A stretch of 13,467 bases of DNA, taken from contig CALGGM010000193.1 in the NCBI GenBank assembly GCA_937915925.1, forward strand, positions 1 to 13,467. Direction: 5' to 3'. The position numbers and the translations under genes were made by a program. Source of the stretch: an uncultured Clostridia bacterium (GTDB taxonomy: Bacteria > Bacillota > Clostridia > Christensenellales > CAG-138). The notes under the pieces were generated by a model. It saw only the letters and a list, made by a program, of their open reading frames with translations, searched no databases and was not told the DNA's origin. Shown here in pieces: positions 7,444 through 13,467 of the stretch (positions within the stretch are counted from its first letter, which is position 1; every line of letters starts with the position of its first letter).

Positions 7444-9404
7444 GCAACCGTCTGATCGGGGAAACGAGCCCGTATCTTTTGCAGCACGCCGACGATCCGG
7501 TCGATTGGTACCCGTGGGGCGAGGAAGCCTTCGAAAAGGCGCGCGCCGAGGACAAGCCGGTCTTTCTCAGCATCGGCTATTCCGCCTGCCACTGGTGTCA
7601 CGTGATGGCGCGGGAGAGCTTTCGGGATGAGACAATCGCCGCGCTGCTGAACGCCGACTTCGTTTCAGTCAAGGTCGACCGCGAGGAGCGCCCGGACGTC
7701 GACAACCTGTACATGACGGCGTGTCAGGCGATGACGGGAAGCGGCGGCTGGCCGCTGTCGCTGTTCTTAACGCCCGATAAAAAGCCGTTTTTCGCCGGAA
7801 CGTATCTCCCGAAAACCGCGCGGTACGGCATGCCGGGCTTTTGCGAGCTTCTTTCGGCAATCACGGCGGCGTGGACAAACGAGCGCGAGCGCCTGCTTCG
7901 GTCCGCGGACATGCTTTTGAAAGCGCTCGCCACGACGGATGCAAAAGCGCCCGCGCCGAACGGGGACCTTCTTTCGCGTGCGCGCGCCGCGTTCTCGAAC
8001 CGCTTTGACGCGGCGTACGGCGGGTTCGGACCCGCGCCGAAGTTTCCCGCGCCGCAGAATCTTCTGTTTCTGTTGCAGCAGTACGAAAAGCACGGGGACG
8101 CGCAGGCGCTGCATATGGCGGCGTTCACGCTCGAACGCATGGCGGCGGGCGGTATCTTCGATCAGATCGGCGGCGGATTCTGCCGCTATTCGACCGATCG
8201 GCGGTTTTTGGTCCCGCATTTTGAAAAGATGCTCTACGACAACGCGCTGCTGATCCTTGCGTACAGCAAGGCGTACGAGCTGACGGGAACCCGGTCGTTT
8301 CTCGACACGGCGGAGCAGACCGCGGCGTACCTTCTGCGCGAGATGCGCTCGGACGACGGCGGGTTCTACTGCGCGCAGGACGCGGACAGCGAAGGGGAGG
8401 AGGGACGGTACTATCTGTTCACACCGCAGGAGGTCGAGACCGTTCTCGGCAAAGAGGCGGGCGCGGCGTTCAACGCCTTTTATGAGATTACCGATGCGGG
8501 AAATTTTGAGGGAAAGAATATTCCGAACCGCCTGCGCCGTGCGGAAACAGGCGAGCGGTTTAGGGCGGAGAGGCAGAAGCTGCTTGCCTACCGCAGGGAA
8601 CGCATGTCTCTGAAAACGGATAAGAAGCAGCTGACCTGTTGGAACGCGCTTGCGATCGCGGGACTGTGCGCGCTGTACCGCGTTTCGGGAAAGGAAGCGT
8701 ATCTTCGTGCCGCGGCGGAGACGTACGGGTTTCTTCGAAAAAAGCTCATGCGCGGAGAGATGCTGTTTGCAAGCGTCAAGGATGGGAAAACCGGCAGCCG
8801 CGCGTTTTTGGACGATCACGCGGGACTGGCACTTGCCGCGCTGTCGCTGTATGACGCGACGCTCGATCTGGAGTATCTGAAAACGGCGGCGTTTCGCGCG
8901 AAGACCGCGATCGATCTGTTTTTCGATCACGGCGAGGGCGGATTTTTCTTTTCGGGCAGGGAGAACGAGGCGCTGCCGATCCGTACCAAGGAGGTTTATG
9001 ACGGCGCGCTGCCGTGCGGCAACTCCGTCATGACGTATGTGCTGGCAAGGCTGTCCGTGCTTGCGCCGGATCGGGCGCGCGAAGAGGTGTTCAGAAAGGA
9101 GATCGGGTTTATGAAGCGGCACGCCGCGGCGACGCTGATGGGCGCGGGCATGTTTCTGCTTGCGCTGTCCGATGCGGAAGAGCCGCCCATGAAGGTCGTT
9201 GCCGTCGAAGCGGGCGAGGATGCGGGAATGCTGCCGCTCGCCGTTCCACTCGGCGCGAACGTGCGAATGCTCGACCGGGAGACGGACGAATATCCCTTGA
9301 AAAACGGCGCAAAAACATATTACGTCTGCCGCAGCTTTACCTGCCTGCCGCCGGAAAACGCATGGAAAAAGGAATGGTCCAAAAAGCCCGAAGCTACGCG
9401 TTGA
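7440..9404 (+). CDS. Thioredoxin domain-containing protein, DUF255/YyaL family
   Basis: The product has 654 residues. The N-terminal DUF255 (DsbH-like thioredoxin) domain begins with the family signature NRLIGETSPYLLQHADDPVDW and has the redox pair Cys50-His-Trp-Cys53 in GYSACHWCHVM. From about residue 180 to about 570 it looks like the alpha-helical barrel of six-hairpin glycosidase-like folds, with family segments FDQIGGGFCRYSTD and PHFEKMLYDN. Length is usual for this family, which spans bacteria to human SPATA20. The biochemical role is not established; a redox or sugar-related task is suggested only by the folds. The ATG at 7440 overlaps the TGA of the FAD/Rieske gene by the ATGA arrangement, giving translational coupling. 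A longer upstream in-frame start would lie inside that gene and is not supported. The 3' end overlaps the convergent glutaredoxin-like gene by 11 bases. Confidence 0.92.
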   Translation: MSNRLIGETSPYLLQHADDPVDWYPWGEEAFEKARAEDKPVFLSIGYSACHWCHVMARESFRDETIAALLNADFVSVKVDREERPDVDNLYMTACQAMTGSGGWPLSLFLTPDKKPFFAGTYLPKTARYGMPGFCELLSAITAAWTNERERLLRSADMLLKALATTDAKAPAPNGDLLSRARAAFSNRFDAAYGGFGPAPKFPAPQNLLFLLQQYEKHGDAQALHMAAFTLERMAAGGIFDQIGGGFCRYSTDRRFLVPHFEKMLYDNALLILAYSKAYELTGTRSFLDTAEQTAAYLLREMRSDDGGFYCAQDADSEGEEGRYYLFTPQEVETVLGKEAGAAFNAFYEITDAGNFEGKNIPNRLRRAETGERFRAERQKLLAYRRERMSLKTDKKQLTCWNALAIAGLCALYRVSGKEAYLRAAAETYGFLRKKLMRGEMLFASVKDGKTGSRAFLDDHAGLALAALSLYDATLDLEYLKTAAFRAKTAIDLFFDHGEGGFFFSGRENEALPIRTKEVYDGALPCGNSVMTYVLARLSVLAPDRAREEVFRKEIGFMKRHAAATLMGAGMFLLALSDAEEPPMKVVAVEAGEDAGMLPLAVPLGANVRMLDRETDEYPLKNGAKTYYVCRSFTCLPPENAWKKEWSKKPEATR

Positions 9405-9675
9405 TCACGGATTCGATCGCGCGCTTGAAGTTCTGCTTGATGGTGTCATACCCTTCGCCGGGCTTGCATTCGTACAGCTTCTTTTCGCCGTGGAAAATGC
9501 TGGGAACGTTGTAGTAATCGTACCGGTTTGCAAGATCGGCAAAGCGGCGCTCCTCGACCCAATCGATCACGACCGCCTGAAATCCCGGCAGCTCCGTTCT
9601 CAGCTCTTCGACCGCCTTCTCGGCATTTCTGCAGTATGGGCAGCCCTCCAGATAGAATACCGTAAGCTTTTCCAT
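9394..9675 (-). CDS. Glutaredoxin/thioredoxin-like small redox protein
   Basis: The product has 93 residues with a thioredoxin fold. The redox site is Cys12-Pro-Tyr-Cys15 in LEGCPYCRNAEKA, the classic glutaredoxin dipeptide, and Pro58 in YNVPSIF is the cis-proline. It likely reduces disulfides or mixed thiols in the cytosol; the partner is unknown. The ribosome site AGGAGGT lies 8 bases before the start. A TATACT -10 element is present at 9711-9706, but I find no good -35 at the right distance. The gene converges with the DUF255 gene and overlaps its last 11 bases, so the two transcripts are antisense to each other at their 3' ends. No terminator specific to this gene is visible within its overlap with the neighbour. 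Confidence 0.88.
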   Translation of the reverse strand: MEKLTVFYLEGCPYCRNAEKAVEELRTELPGFQAVVIDWVEERRFADLANRYDYYNVPSIFHGEKKLYECKPGEGYDTIKQNFKRAIESVINA

Positions 9676-9736
9676 AGCCTGACCTCCTATATATTTCTGC
9701 CGTACAGTATATCATAGATCATTGAGGAAGAAAAGC

Positions 9737-9765
9737 AAAAAGGCCTGCGGGAGCAAGCCTTTTTT
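9737..9765. terminator. Bidirectional terminator between redox and unknown genes
   Basis: AAAAAGGC at 9737-9744 pairs with GCCTTTTT at 9757-9764. An inner TGC/GCA pairs around a GGGA loop. T-runs flank the stem on both strands. Position 9745/9756 pairs as G-U only on the minus strand, so the main user is probably the minus-strand gene at 9825-10495. It could also stop plus-strand transcripts that run past the DUF255 gene. Confidence 0.8.
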
Positions 9766-9769
9766 GCAT

Positions 9770-9814
9770 ACGTCTTTTCCGCAGCAGCAGGAGGGCGCCG
9801 ACGGGAAACGACGT
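9770..9814. repeat. Imperfect 11-base inverted repeat after the unknown gene
   Basis: Arms 9770-9780 and 9804-9814 (ACGTC, one mismatch, then TTTCC, against GGAAA and GACGT) with a 23-base loop. It lies between the stop of the minus-strand gene and its terminator. In the transcript it would form a hairpin just before the terminator stem. The role is unknown. Confidence 0.35.
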
Positions 9815-9824
9815 TTGGGAGTTC

Positions 9825-10495
9825 TCACGTTCCGTACATATAGCGTAAAATCAGACGGCGGGCGGTTTCTTTGCCGAACAGTTTGGTGACCGTGTCGACC
9901 GCGGGACCGCCCTGCGTAAACAGGGTATCGGCAAATTGAACGACCTTCTCCTTCTTTGCTGTTGGATTGCAGGACGGGGCGGACGCGAGCGCCGCAATGA
10001 ACGCTTCGGCATAGTCCTGCCCGGTCTCGGTCAGACGGTCGGACATCCCTATGCCCGCCTTACGGTAGGAGCAGGGATAAAGGAGGTTGTCGTACCAATG
10101 GGCGGTCTTCTTTGCCGGCTCTGGCAGATCGCGGTCCCGATCCTTGAGACTTTCAAAAACCGCTGCCGTCTCACGGCTCCAGGGAGAAAGCTGGGTATCA
10201 TACAGCTCGGCGAACTGGGTGTCCTTTTTGAGAAAGCGGACCCGATCCAGATTCAGCAGGGGCAGATCCTTCTCCGTCGGAGCCAGAACCGCGGTCTCCA
10301 TCTTCATCAGCCCGAACAGGGCGTTCATGCGAAGAATGCAGAAATGCCCGACGCCGCCGATTCGATAGGACTCCGTGTCCAGCGCGATTCCCTCTTTTTC
10401 AGATGGGCGTCGCTGCCGACGTCTTCCTTTTCCAACTCGAAGCAATCGGAAAGGCGCCGGAGCGTCCAATGTCCCAAATCCGGAAAACTTCTCAT
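9825..10495 (-). CDS. Conserved protein of unknown function with an apparent -1 frameshift near its start
   Basis: I do not recognise the family with confidence. Reading from the ATG at 10495, which has a strong GGAGGAGG site just upstream, gives MRSFPDLGHWTLRRLSDCFE and continues to a short run of five A residues (minus strand, 10399-10395). There the frame must shift by -1 to join the long frame that ends at 9825. The joined product would be about 223 residues, soluble, with a conserved-looking core MNALFGLMKMETAVLAP and the C-terminus LILRYMYGT. Without the shift, the first frame stops at 10325 after 56 residues. An unshifted start at 10469 gives an arginine- and proline-rich N-terminus that looks wrong. 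The simplest cause is loss of one A from a run of six, either a true mutation or a sequencing error; recoding at GAAAAAG is possible. Transcription comes from the divergent region with four TGTCCAACA boxes. Confidence 0.65.
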
Positions 10496-10535
10496 CCTGT
10501 TCCTCCTCCCTGTATGCCGATAGATCGGCTCATGT

Positions 10536-10564
10536 TTATCATGCCCCGTCCAACAGATGTCCAA
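10536..10564 (-). promoter_or_regulatory. Predicted promoter of the minus-strand unknown gene
   Basis: On the minus strand, TTGGAC (10564-10559) is followed by a 17-base spacer and TGATAA (10541-10536). The -35 is part of box 2 of the repeated TGTCCAACA element, and box 1 lies in the spacer. A protein on these boxes would block RNA polymerase, so repression is the simplest expectation. Confidence 0.45.
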
Positions 10565-10627
10565 CAAGCGCCGTTTCATATGTAAATCAGCGGAACGGAA
10601 CGAGCCCTGTTGGACATTTGTTGGACA
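10547..10627. promoter_or_regulatory. Four-box operator region (two mirrored pairs of TGTCCAACA)
   Basis: Box 1 CGTCCAACA (10547-10555) and box 2 TGTCCAACA (10558-10566) point one way. Box 3 TGTTGGACA (10608-10616) and box 4 TGTTGGACA (10619-10627) are the same word on the other strand. Boxes within each pair repeat every 11 bases, about one helical turn. The pairs mirror each other across 41 bases and each overlaps a predicted -35 of the divergent genes. Eleven-base direct repeats are typical of OmpR/PhoB-type response regulators, but the regulator is not in this window. Confidence 0.75.
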
Positions 10628-10646
10628 GGGTTTGCTATCGTAAAAT
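10618..10646 (+). promoter_or_regulatory. Predicted promoter of the lipoprotein nucleosidase operon
   Basis: TTGTTG at 10618-10623, a 17-base spacer, and TAAAAT at 10641-10646. The -35 overlaps box 4 of the repeated element, with box 3 just upstream. It is a moderate match to consensus, so activation or repression through the boxes is possible. Confidence 0.45.
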
Positions 10647-10681
10647 GACTTATCATGTATTCAAAGAAAGGCTGTAACAAC

Positions 10682-11482
10682 ATGCGCAAAACAGGAATTG
10701 CAATGCTTCTCATATGTATGCTGCTGATCGGCACGGGACTATTCGGCTGCGCGAAGGCGGAACCGGAATGCATCGGGATCGTTTCGGCAATGGACAACGA
10801 GGTCGCGCTGCTGCTGAAGGAAGCGAAGATCGACCGCGTGGACACCTTCGGCGGCGTGGATTTTCACGTGGGAACGCTTAGAGGACAGCCGGTCGTGATC
10901 ATGCGCTCGGGCATCGGAAAGGTGCTTTCCGCATCCGCGCTGACGGCAATGCTGAACCGCTATTCCATCTCCGAGGTGATCTTCACCGGCATTGCGGGCG
11001 GCGTCGGCGACGAAACGCAGGTGCTCGATCAGGTGATCGCGACGCGTTTGGTGCAGCACGATTACGGCACGATGACGAACGACGGCTTTGTGTGGGCAAA
11101 CGGCGTGACCGACGAGGAAGCGGGCGAAAAGGATTACTATTTCTGTGATCCGACGCTGGTGGACCTCGCATACGACTGCGCCGTACAGGTGCTCGGCAAG
11201 GAGCATGTGTTCAAGGGCACGGTCGCGACCGGCGATCAGTTTGTCGCGTCCGAAGCATATGTGAAGACGCTGCAGGAGAACTTCGACGCGATCGCCTGTG
11301 AAATGGAGGGCGCTTCGATCGCGGCGGTCTGCACGCAGTATCAGGTGCCGTTTGTGGTGATCCGCTGCATGTCGGACAAGGCGGACGGTAACGCGCACGA
11401 CAGTGTGGAAAATATGGGCGATCTCGCCGCGGACAATTCAAGCCGGATCGTCATGCGGATGCTCGACGCCATGGGACAGTAA
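10682..11482 (+). CDS. mtnN: Exported lipoprotein 5'-methylthioadenosine/S-adenosylhomocysteine nucleosidase
   Basis: The product has 266 residues. Residues 1-22 are a lipoprotein signal peptide ending in the lipobox LFGC, so Cys23 would be lipidated and the enzyme anchored outside the membrane. The rest is a full nucleosidase of the PNP/UDP phosphorylase superfamily: GIVSAMDNEVALL holds the catalytic-region acidic residue, TGIAGGVG is the conserved glycine segment, EMEGASIAAVC supplies the substrate-binding Glu, and RCMSDKAD contains the catalytic Asp. It cleaves adenine from MTA, SAH or 5'-deoxyadenosine. Most family members are cytosolic; exported ones are known from Borrelia (Bgp). The ATG at 10682 begins the signal peptide, with a weak GAAAGG about 11 bases upstream. 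An in-frame ATG at 10655 lacks a ribosome site. It is the first gene of a probable operon, and no terminator follows. The symbol refers to the family, as this exported form may be a second paralogue. Confidence 0.92.
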   Translation: MRKTGIAMLLICMLLIGTGLFGCAKAEPECIGIVSAMDNEVALLLKEAKIDRVDTFGGVDFHVGTLRGQPVVIMRSGIGKVLSASALTAMLNRYSISEVIFTGIAGGVGDETQVLDQVIATRLVQHDYGTMTNDGFVWANGVTDEEAGEKDYYFCDPTLVDLAYDCAVQVLGKEHVFKGTVATGDQFVASEAYVKTLQENFDAIACEMEGASIAAVCTQYQVPFVVIRCMSDKADGNAHDSVENMGDLAADNSSRIVMRMLDAMGQ

Positions 11483-11543
11483 ATCAGAAACGGAGCAACG
11501 AAACGATCGATACACGAATACGTGATGAACGGAGGGACAGCCA

Positions 11544-12482
11544 ATGAGACAGAAAAAGAAACCCGACGCTTTGCACGTCAACAAAATCCGCTGCATACTC
11601 GCGATCATCGTGTCCGCCGTGCTGTGTGCGCTGACCTTTTTGGGCGTCTGCATGCAGCTGCTGGACGATCCCAATCCCGAGATCCAGGAGGTGGGTTGGA
11701 AATCTTATCACCTCTTTACGATCCTGTCGAACATGCTGATGGCTGCGGCTGCGGCAATGTGTATTCCGTATGCGGTGGACGGCCTGCGCAATCATAATTA
11801 TCATCTGCCGCGCTGGTATGTCGATCTGATGTTTACTGGAACCGTCGGCGTTGCCGTGACGTTTCTGGTGGCGGTTGTGGTTCTTTCGCCTGCGGCGGGC
11901 TTTTACCGCGTGATGATCTGGAAAAACAACCTGTATCTGCATACGATCTGCCCGCTGCTGTCCATCCTGCTGTTTTTCTTCGTCAATTCCGACCACAGGA
12001 TCAAGTTCAGAAGCACCTTTATCGCGGTGATTCCCGTCACGGCTTATGCGCTGGTGTATCTTGTCATGGTGTTTGTGATCGGGGAGGACGCCGGCGGATG
12101 GCGAGACCATTATCAGATTCAGACCATCGCGGATCATCTGCCGCTTCCGGTCATCCTTCTTGTCATGTGCGGCATCAGCTTCGGACTGGCAGCTCTTCTG
12201 CGAATCGTTCATAACGCGATCCACAGCCGCAGAAAGGCCGACCTGGAACGGTACTACCAGACGGCGGACGCCTTCTCGGGACCCGATATTCGCGCTGCGA
12301 TCAAAGCATTGGCAGAAGCGGATCGCCTTCACGATACGGACGGGGAATTGATCGTGCCGCGCCGTATTCTGAACATGATGGAGAAAAAATACAAGAGCGG
12401 TCTTGCCGCCGGGGAACTGTGCCGACGGTATGTCAGCGCGTATTACCGCGAGGAAACGGGGGAAGACGTCTATGAGCGGTGA
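11544..12482 (+). CDS. Pr6Pr/AIG1-like multi-pass membrane protein
   Basis: The product has 312 residues. There are six hydrophobic segments at about 17-38, 53-78, 90-115, 127-147, 154-177 and 195-220, then a soluble, charged C-terminal tail of about 95 residues. The segment SYHLFTILSN with Thr59 and the segment NNLYLHTICP with His133 match the pattern of the FAR-17a/AIG1 and bacterial Pr6Pr families. In human AIG1 and ADTRP a membrane-embedded Thr and His hydrolyse branched fatty-acid esters. I infer a similar lipid hydrolase or related activity here but have no proof. The extra C-terminal tail is not usual for the roughly 200-residue family. GGAGGGA lies 7 bases before the ATG. The gene follows the nucleosidase by 61 bases without a terminator, and overlaps the next gene by 11 bases, so it is likely co-translated with it. 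Confidence 0.7.
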   Translation: MRQKKKPDALHVNKIRCILAIIVSAVLCALTFLGVCMQLLDDPNPEIQEVGWKSYHLFTILSNMLMAAAAAMCIPYAVDGLRNHNYHLPRWYVDLMFTGTVGVAVTFLVAVVVLSPAAGFYRVMIWKNNLYLHTICPLLSILLFFFVNSDHRIKFRSTFIAVIPVTAYALVYLVMVFVIGEDAGGWRDHYQIQTIADHLPLPVILLVMCGISFGLAALLRIVHNAIHSRRKADLERYYQTADAFSGPDIRAAIKALAEADRLHDTDGELIVPRRILNMMEKKYKSGLAAGELCRRYVSAYYREETGEDVYER

Positions 12483-13278
12483 GTATACCTATTACAGAGA
12501 CGGCTTTTTCGGATACGGACCCGAGGGGACCTTTCGACCCTTCACGCCGATGCACTTTATACCGATTCTTGTTACCGTCGGGCTGTTGATTCTTGTATGG
12601 TACAGGAGACGTCGGTTGAGAGAATGGAAGGGAGAAATCCACTTCCGCTATGTTTTAGCCTTTCTGATGTTCCTTATGGAGTTCAGCTACTTTCTGTGGC
12701 TTCTCTACGTCGGGGACAGCAGCGGACAATTCCTTATGATGTCCAAGCTGCCCCTGCATCTGTGTGACATCGGACTTTGCTCCTGCATGTTCATGGTAAC
12801 CAGCAGGAACCGAACGCTTTTCGGATTTAACTTTTTTGTAACCCTCTTCGGCGCAACACTGGCCTGCATCATTCCGCAGACGGTGCTGACAAACGTCGGC
12901 CCTATGCACTTTCGATATTACCAGTATTTCGGTGAACACCTGATCCCCATTTTCGGAACGGTTTATATGATGACGGTTCATGGAATGAGACCGCGCTACC
13001 GGGATATCTGGATCAGCGTCGGTGTTCTTTCGGCAATGCTCATTCCGAGCTTACTGCTGAACGAAGCTTACCCCGGCTCCGACTATCTGTTTTTGAAGCT
13101 GGAACTGCCGTTGCTCCCGGACAACCAGTATCTGCGGGGCGGGATCTACGCGGTGCTGATTACCGCCGTATTTCATGGGATGTGGCTGCTGTGGCGTTTG
13201 TATCTGCGCGGTAAAGAAAAAAGAACAAGAGGGAAACTCGAAGCAAAACAGCCGGGGAGACAGGAAACAGAATCTTGA
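12472..13278 (+). CDS. YwaF/TIGR02206-like (TMEM164-related) membrane protein
   Basis: The product has 268 residues with about seven hydrophobic segments. The family signature SKLPLHLCDIGLCSCMFM near residues 91-108 and YFGEHLIPIFGTVYMM near 152-167 identify the TIGR02206/YwaF type. Cys98 and His156 are 58 residues apart. I recall the same spacing for the catalytic pair Cys123/His181 reported in human TMEM164, an acyltransferase for ether phospholipids that is structurally related to AIG1. An acyl-transfer role in the membrane is therefore inferred. The start ATG at 12472 lies inside the end of the AIG1-like gene, after a GGGGGAAG ribosome site. An earlier in-frame ATG at 12403 would add a basic, non-conserved leader and is not preferred. 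Base composition here looks lower in GC than in the left half of the window. Confidence 0.8.
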   Translation: MSGEYTYYRDGFFGYGPEGTFRPFTPMHFIPILVTVGLLILVWYRRRRLREWKGEIHFRYVLAFLMFLMEFSYFLWLLYVGDSSGQFLMMSKLPLHLCDIGLCSCMFMVTSRNRTLFGFNFFVTLFGATLACIIPQTVLTNVGPMHFRYYQYFGEHLIPIFGTVYMMTVHGMRPRYRDIWISVGVLSAMLIPSLLLNEAYPGSDYLFLKLELPLLPDNQYLRGGIYAVLITAVFHGMWLLWRLYLRGKEKRTRGKLEAKQPGRQETES

Positions 13279-13299
13279 GGTCGGAGGATAGCAGATTTG

Positions 13300-13467
13300 A
13301 TGAAACAAAAAAACAAGTGGAAAGGTCTTGCGGTTCTCGGCATACTGGCATTGATCATGTGCCTGCTGCTCGGCTGCGCGAAGACGGACAGCGAGCCGAT
13401 CACCTCGCTTCAACAGCTCAATTCGCCGGATCGCAAAATCGGCATGGCGGACAATACCGGAGACGAG
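13300..13467 (+). CDS. Lipoprotein, probable ABC transporter solute-binding protein (5' part only)
   Basis: Only the first 56 codons are present; the frame stays open to the window edge. Residues 1-25 are a signal peptide with lipobox LLGC, and Cys26 is followed by AKTDSEP. The mature start ITSLQQLNSPDRKIGMADNT resembles the first strand of amino-acid-type solute-binding proteins (I-x-S-x-x-x-L-N ... K-I-G). GGAGG lies 12 bases before the ATG, rather far, so the in-frame TTG at 13297 is an alternative start. The gene follows the YwaF-like gene by 21 bases and is likely in the same operon. Its lipobox context (GCAK) is like that of the nucleosidase lipoprotein upstream. A binding-protein call needs the rest of the gene. 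Confidence 0.6.
   Translation, partial: MKQKNKWKGLAVLGILALIMCLLLGCAKTDSEPITSLQQLNSPDRKIGMADNTGDE

Noticed and set aside
7767..9122. Long minus-strand open frame opposite the DUF255 gene
   Set aside because: Same pattern: basic, low-complexity composition and no family resemblance.
10547..10627. CRISPR-like or transposon-end repeats
   Set aside because: Nine-base units at 11-base spacing, in mirrored pairs and tied to promoters, do not fit CRISPR repeats, and no transposase or target duplication is present.

Overview
The window looks like a chromosomal stretch from a GC-rich member of the Firmicutes/Clostridia, probably a gut-type anaerobe. The reasons are strong AGGAGG-type ribosome binding sites, consensus sigma-A promoters (TTGACA-N17-TATAAT before the PadR gene), lipoprotein signal peptides with Gram-positive-style lipoboxes, and families common in Clostridia (Vir-type PadR, iron-sulfur-flavoprotein-like reductase, YwaF-like membrane protein, FAD/Rieske oxidoreductase). 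The organism call is inference. I see no tRNA, rRNA, CRISPR array, insertion sequence or phage gene.

Left part (1-4360). A minus-strand gene encodes a membrane-anchored alpha/beta hydrolase fused to a multi-pass membrane domain. It ends in a terminator hairpin at the left edge. It is divergent from a PadR regulator gene that overlaps by 20 bases a three-part protein: flavodoxin-like/FMN reductase, SCP2-like domain and membrane domain. The 136-base divergent region carries two promoters and two perfect palindromes. One of these, at the start of the PadR transcript, is a likely autoregulatory operator.

Middle part (4361-9765). A monocistronic IMP dehydrogenase gene (guaB) has its own promoter and terminator. 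Its protein matches, residue number for residue number, the active site I recall for the Tritrichomonas foetus enzyme. Next comes a two-gene unit coupled by an ATGA overlap: an FAD oxidoreductase with a shortened C-terminal Rieske domain, then a DUF255/YyaL-type thioredoxin-domain protein. A small convergent glutaredoxin-like gene overlaps its 3' end, and a bidirectional terminator follows.

Right part (9766-13467). A minus-strand conserved gene of unknown function has an apparent one-base frameshift near its start. It is divergent from a probable four-gene operon: an exported lipoprotein form of MTA/SAH nucleosidase, an AIG1/Pr6Pr-like membrane protein, a YwaF/TMEM164-like membrane protein, and the start of another lipoprotein that resembles a solute-binding protein and runs off the window. 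The divergent region holds four copies of a TGTCCAACA box in two mirrored pairs, each pair with 11-base spacing and each touching a predicted -35 element. This is the clearest candidate for an undescribed regulatory module. The adjacent AIG1-like and TMEM164-like pair is the most interesting candidate enzyme system, since both eukaryotic relatives act on lipid acyl groups.
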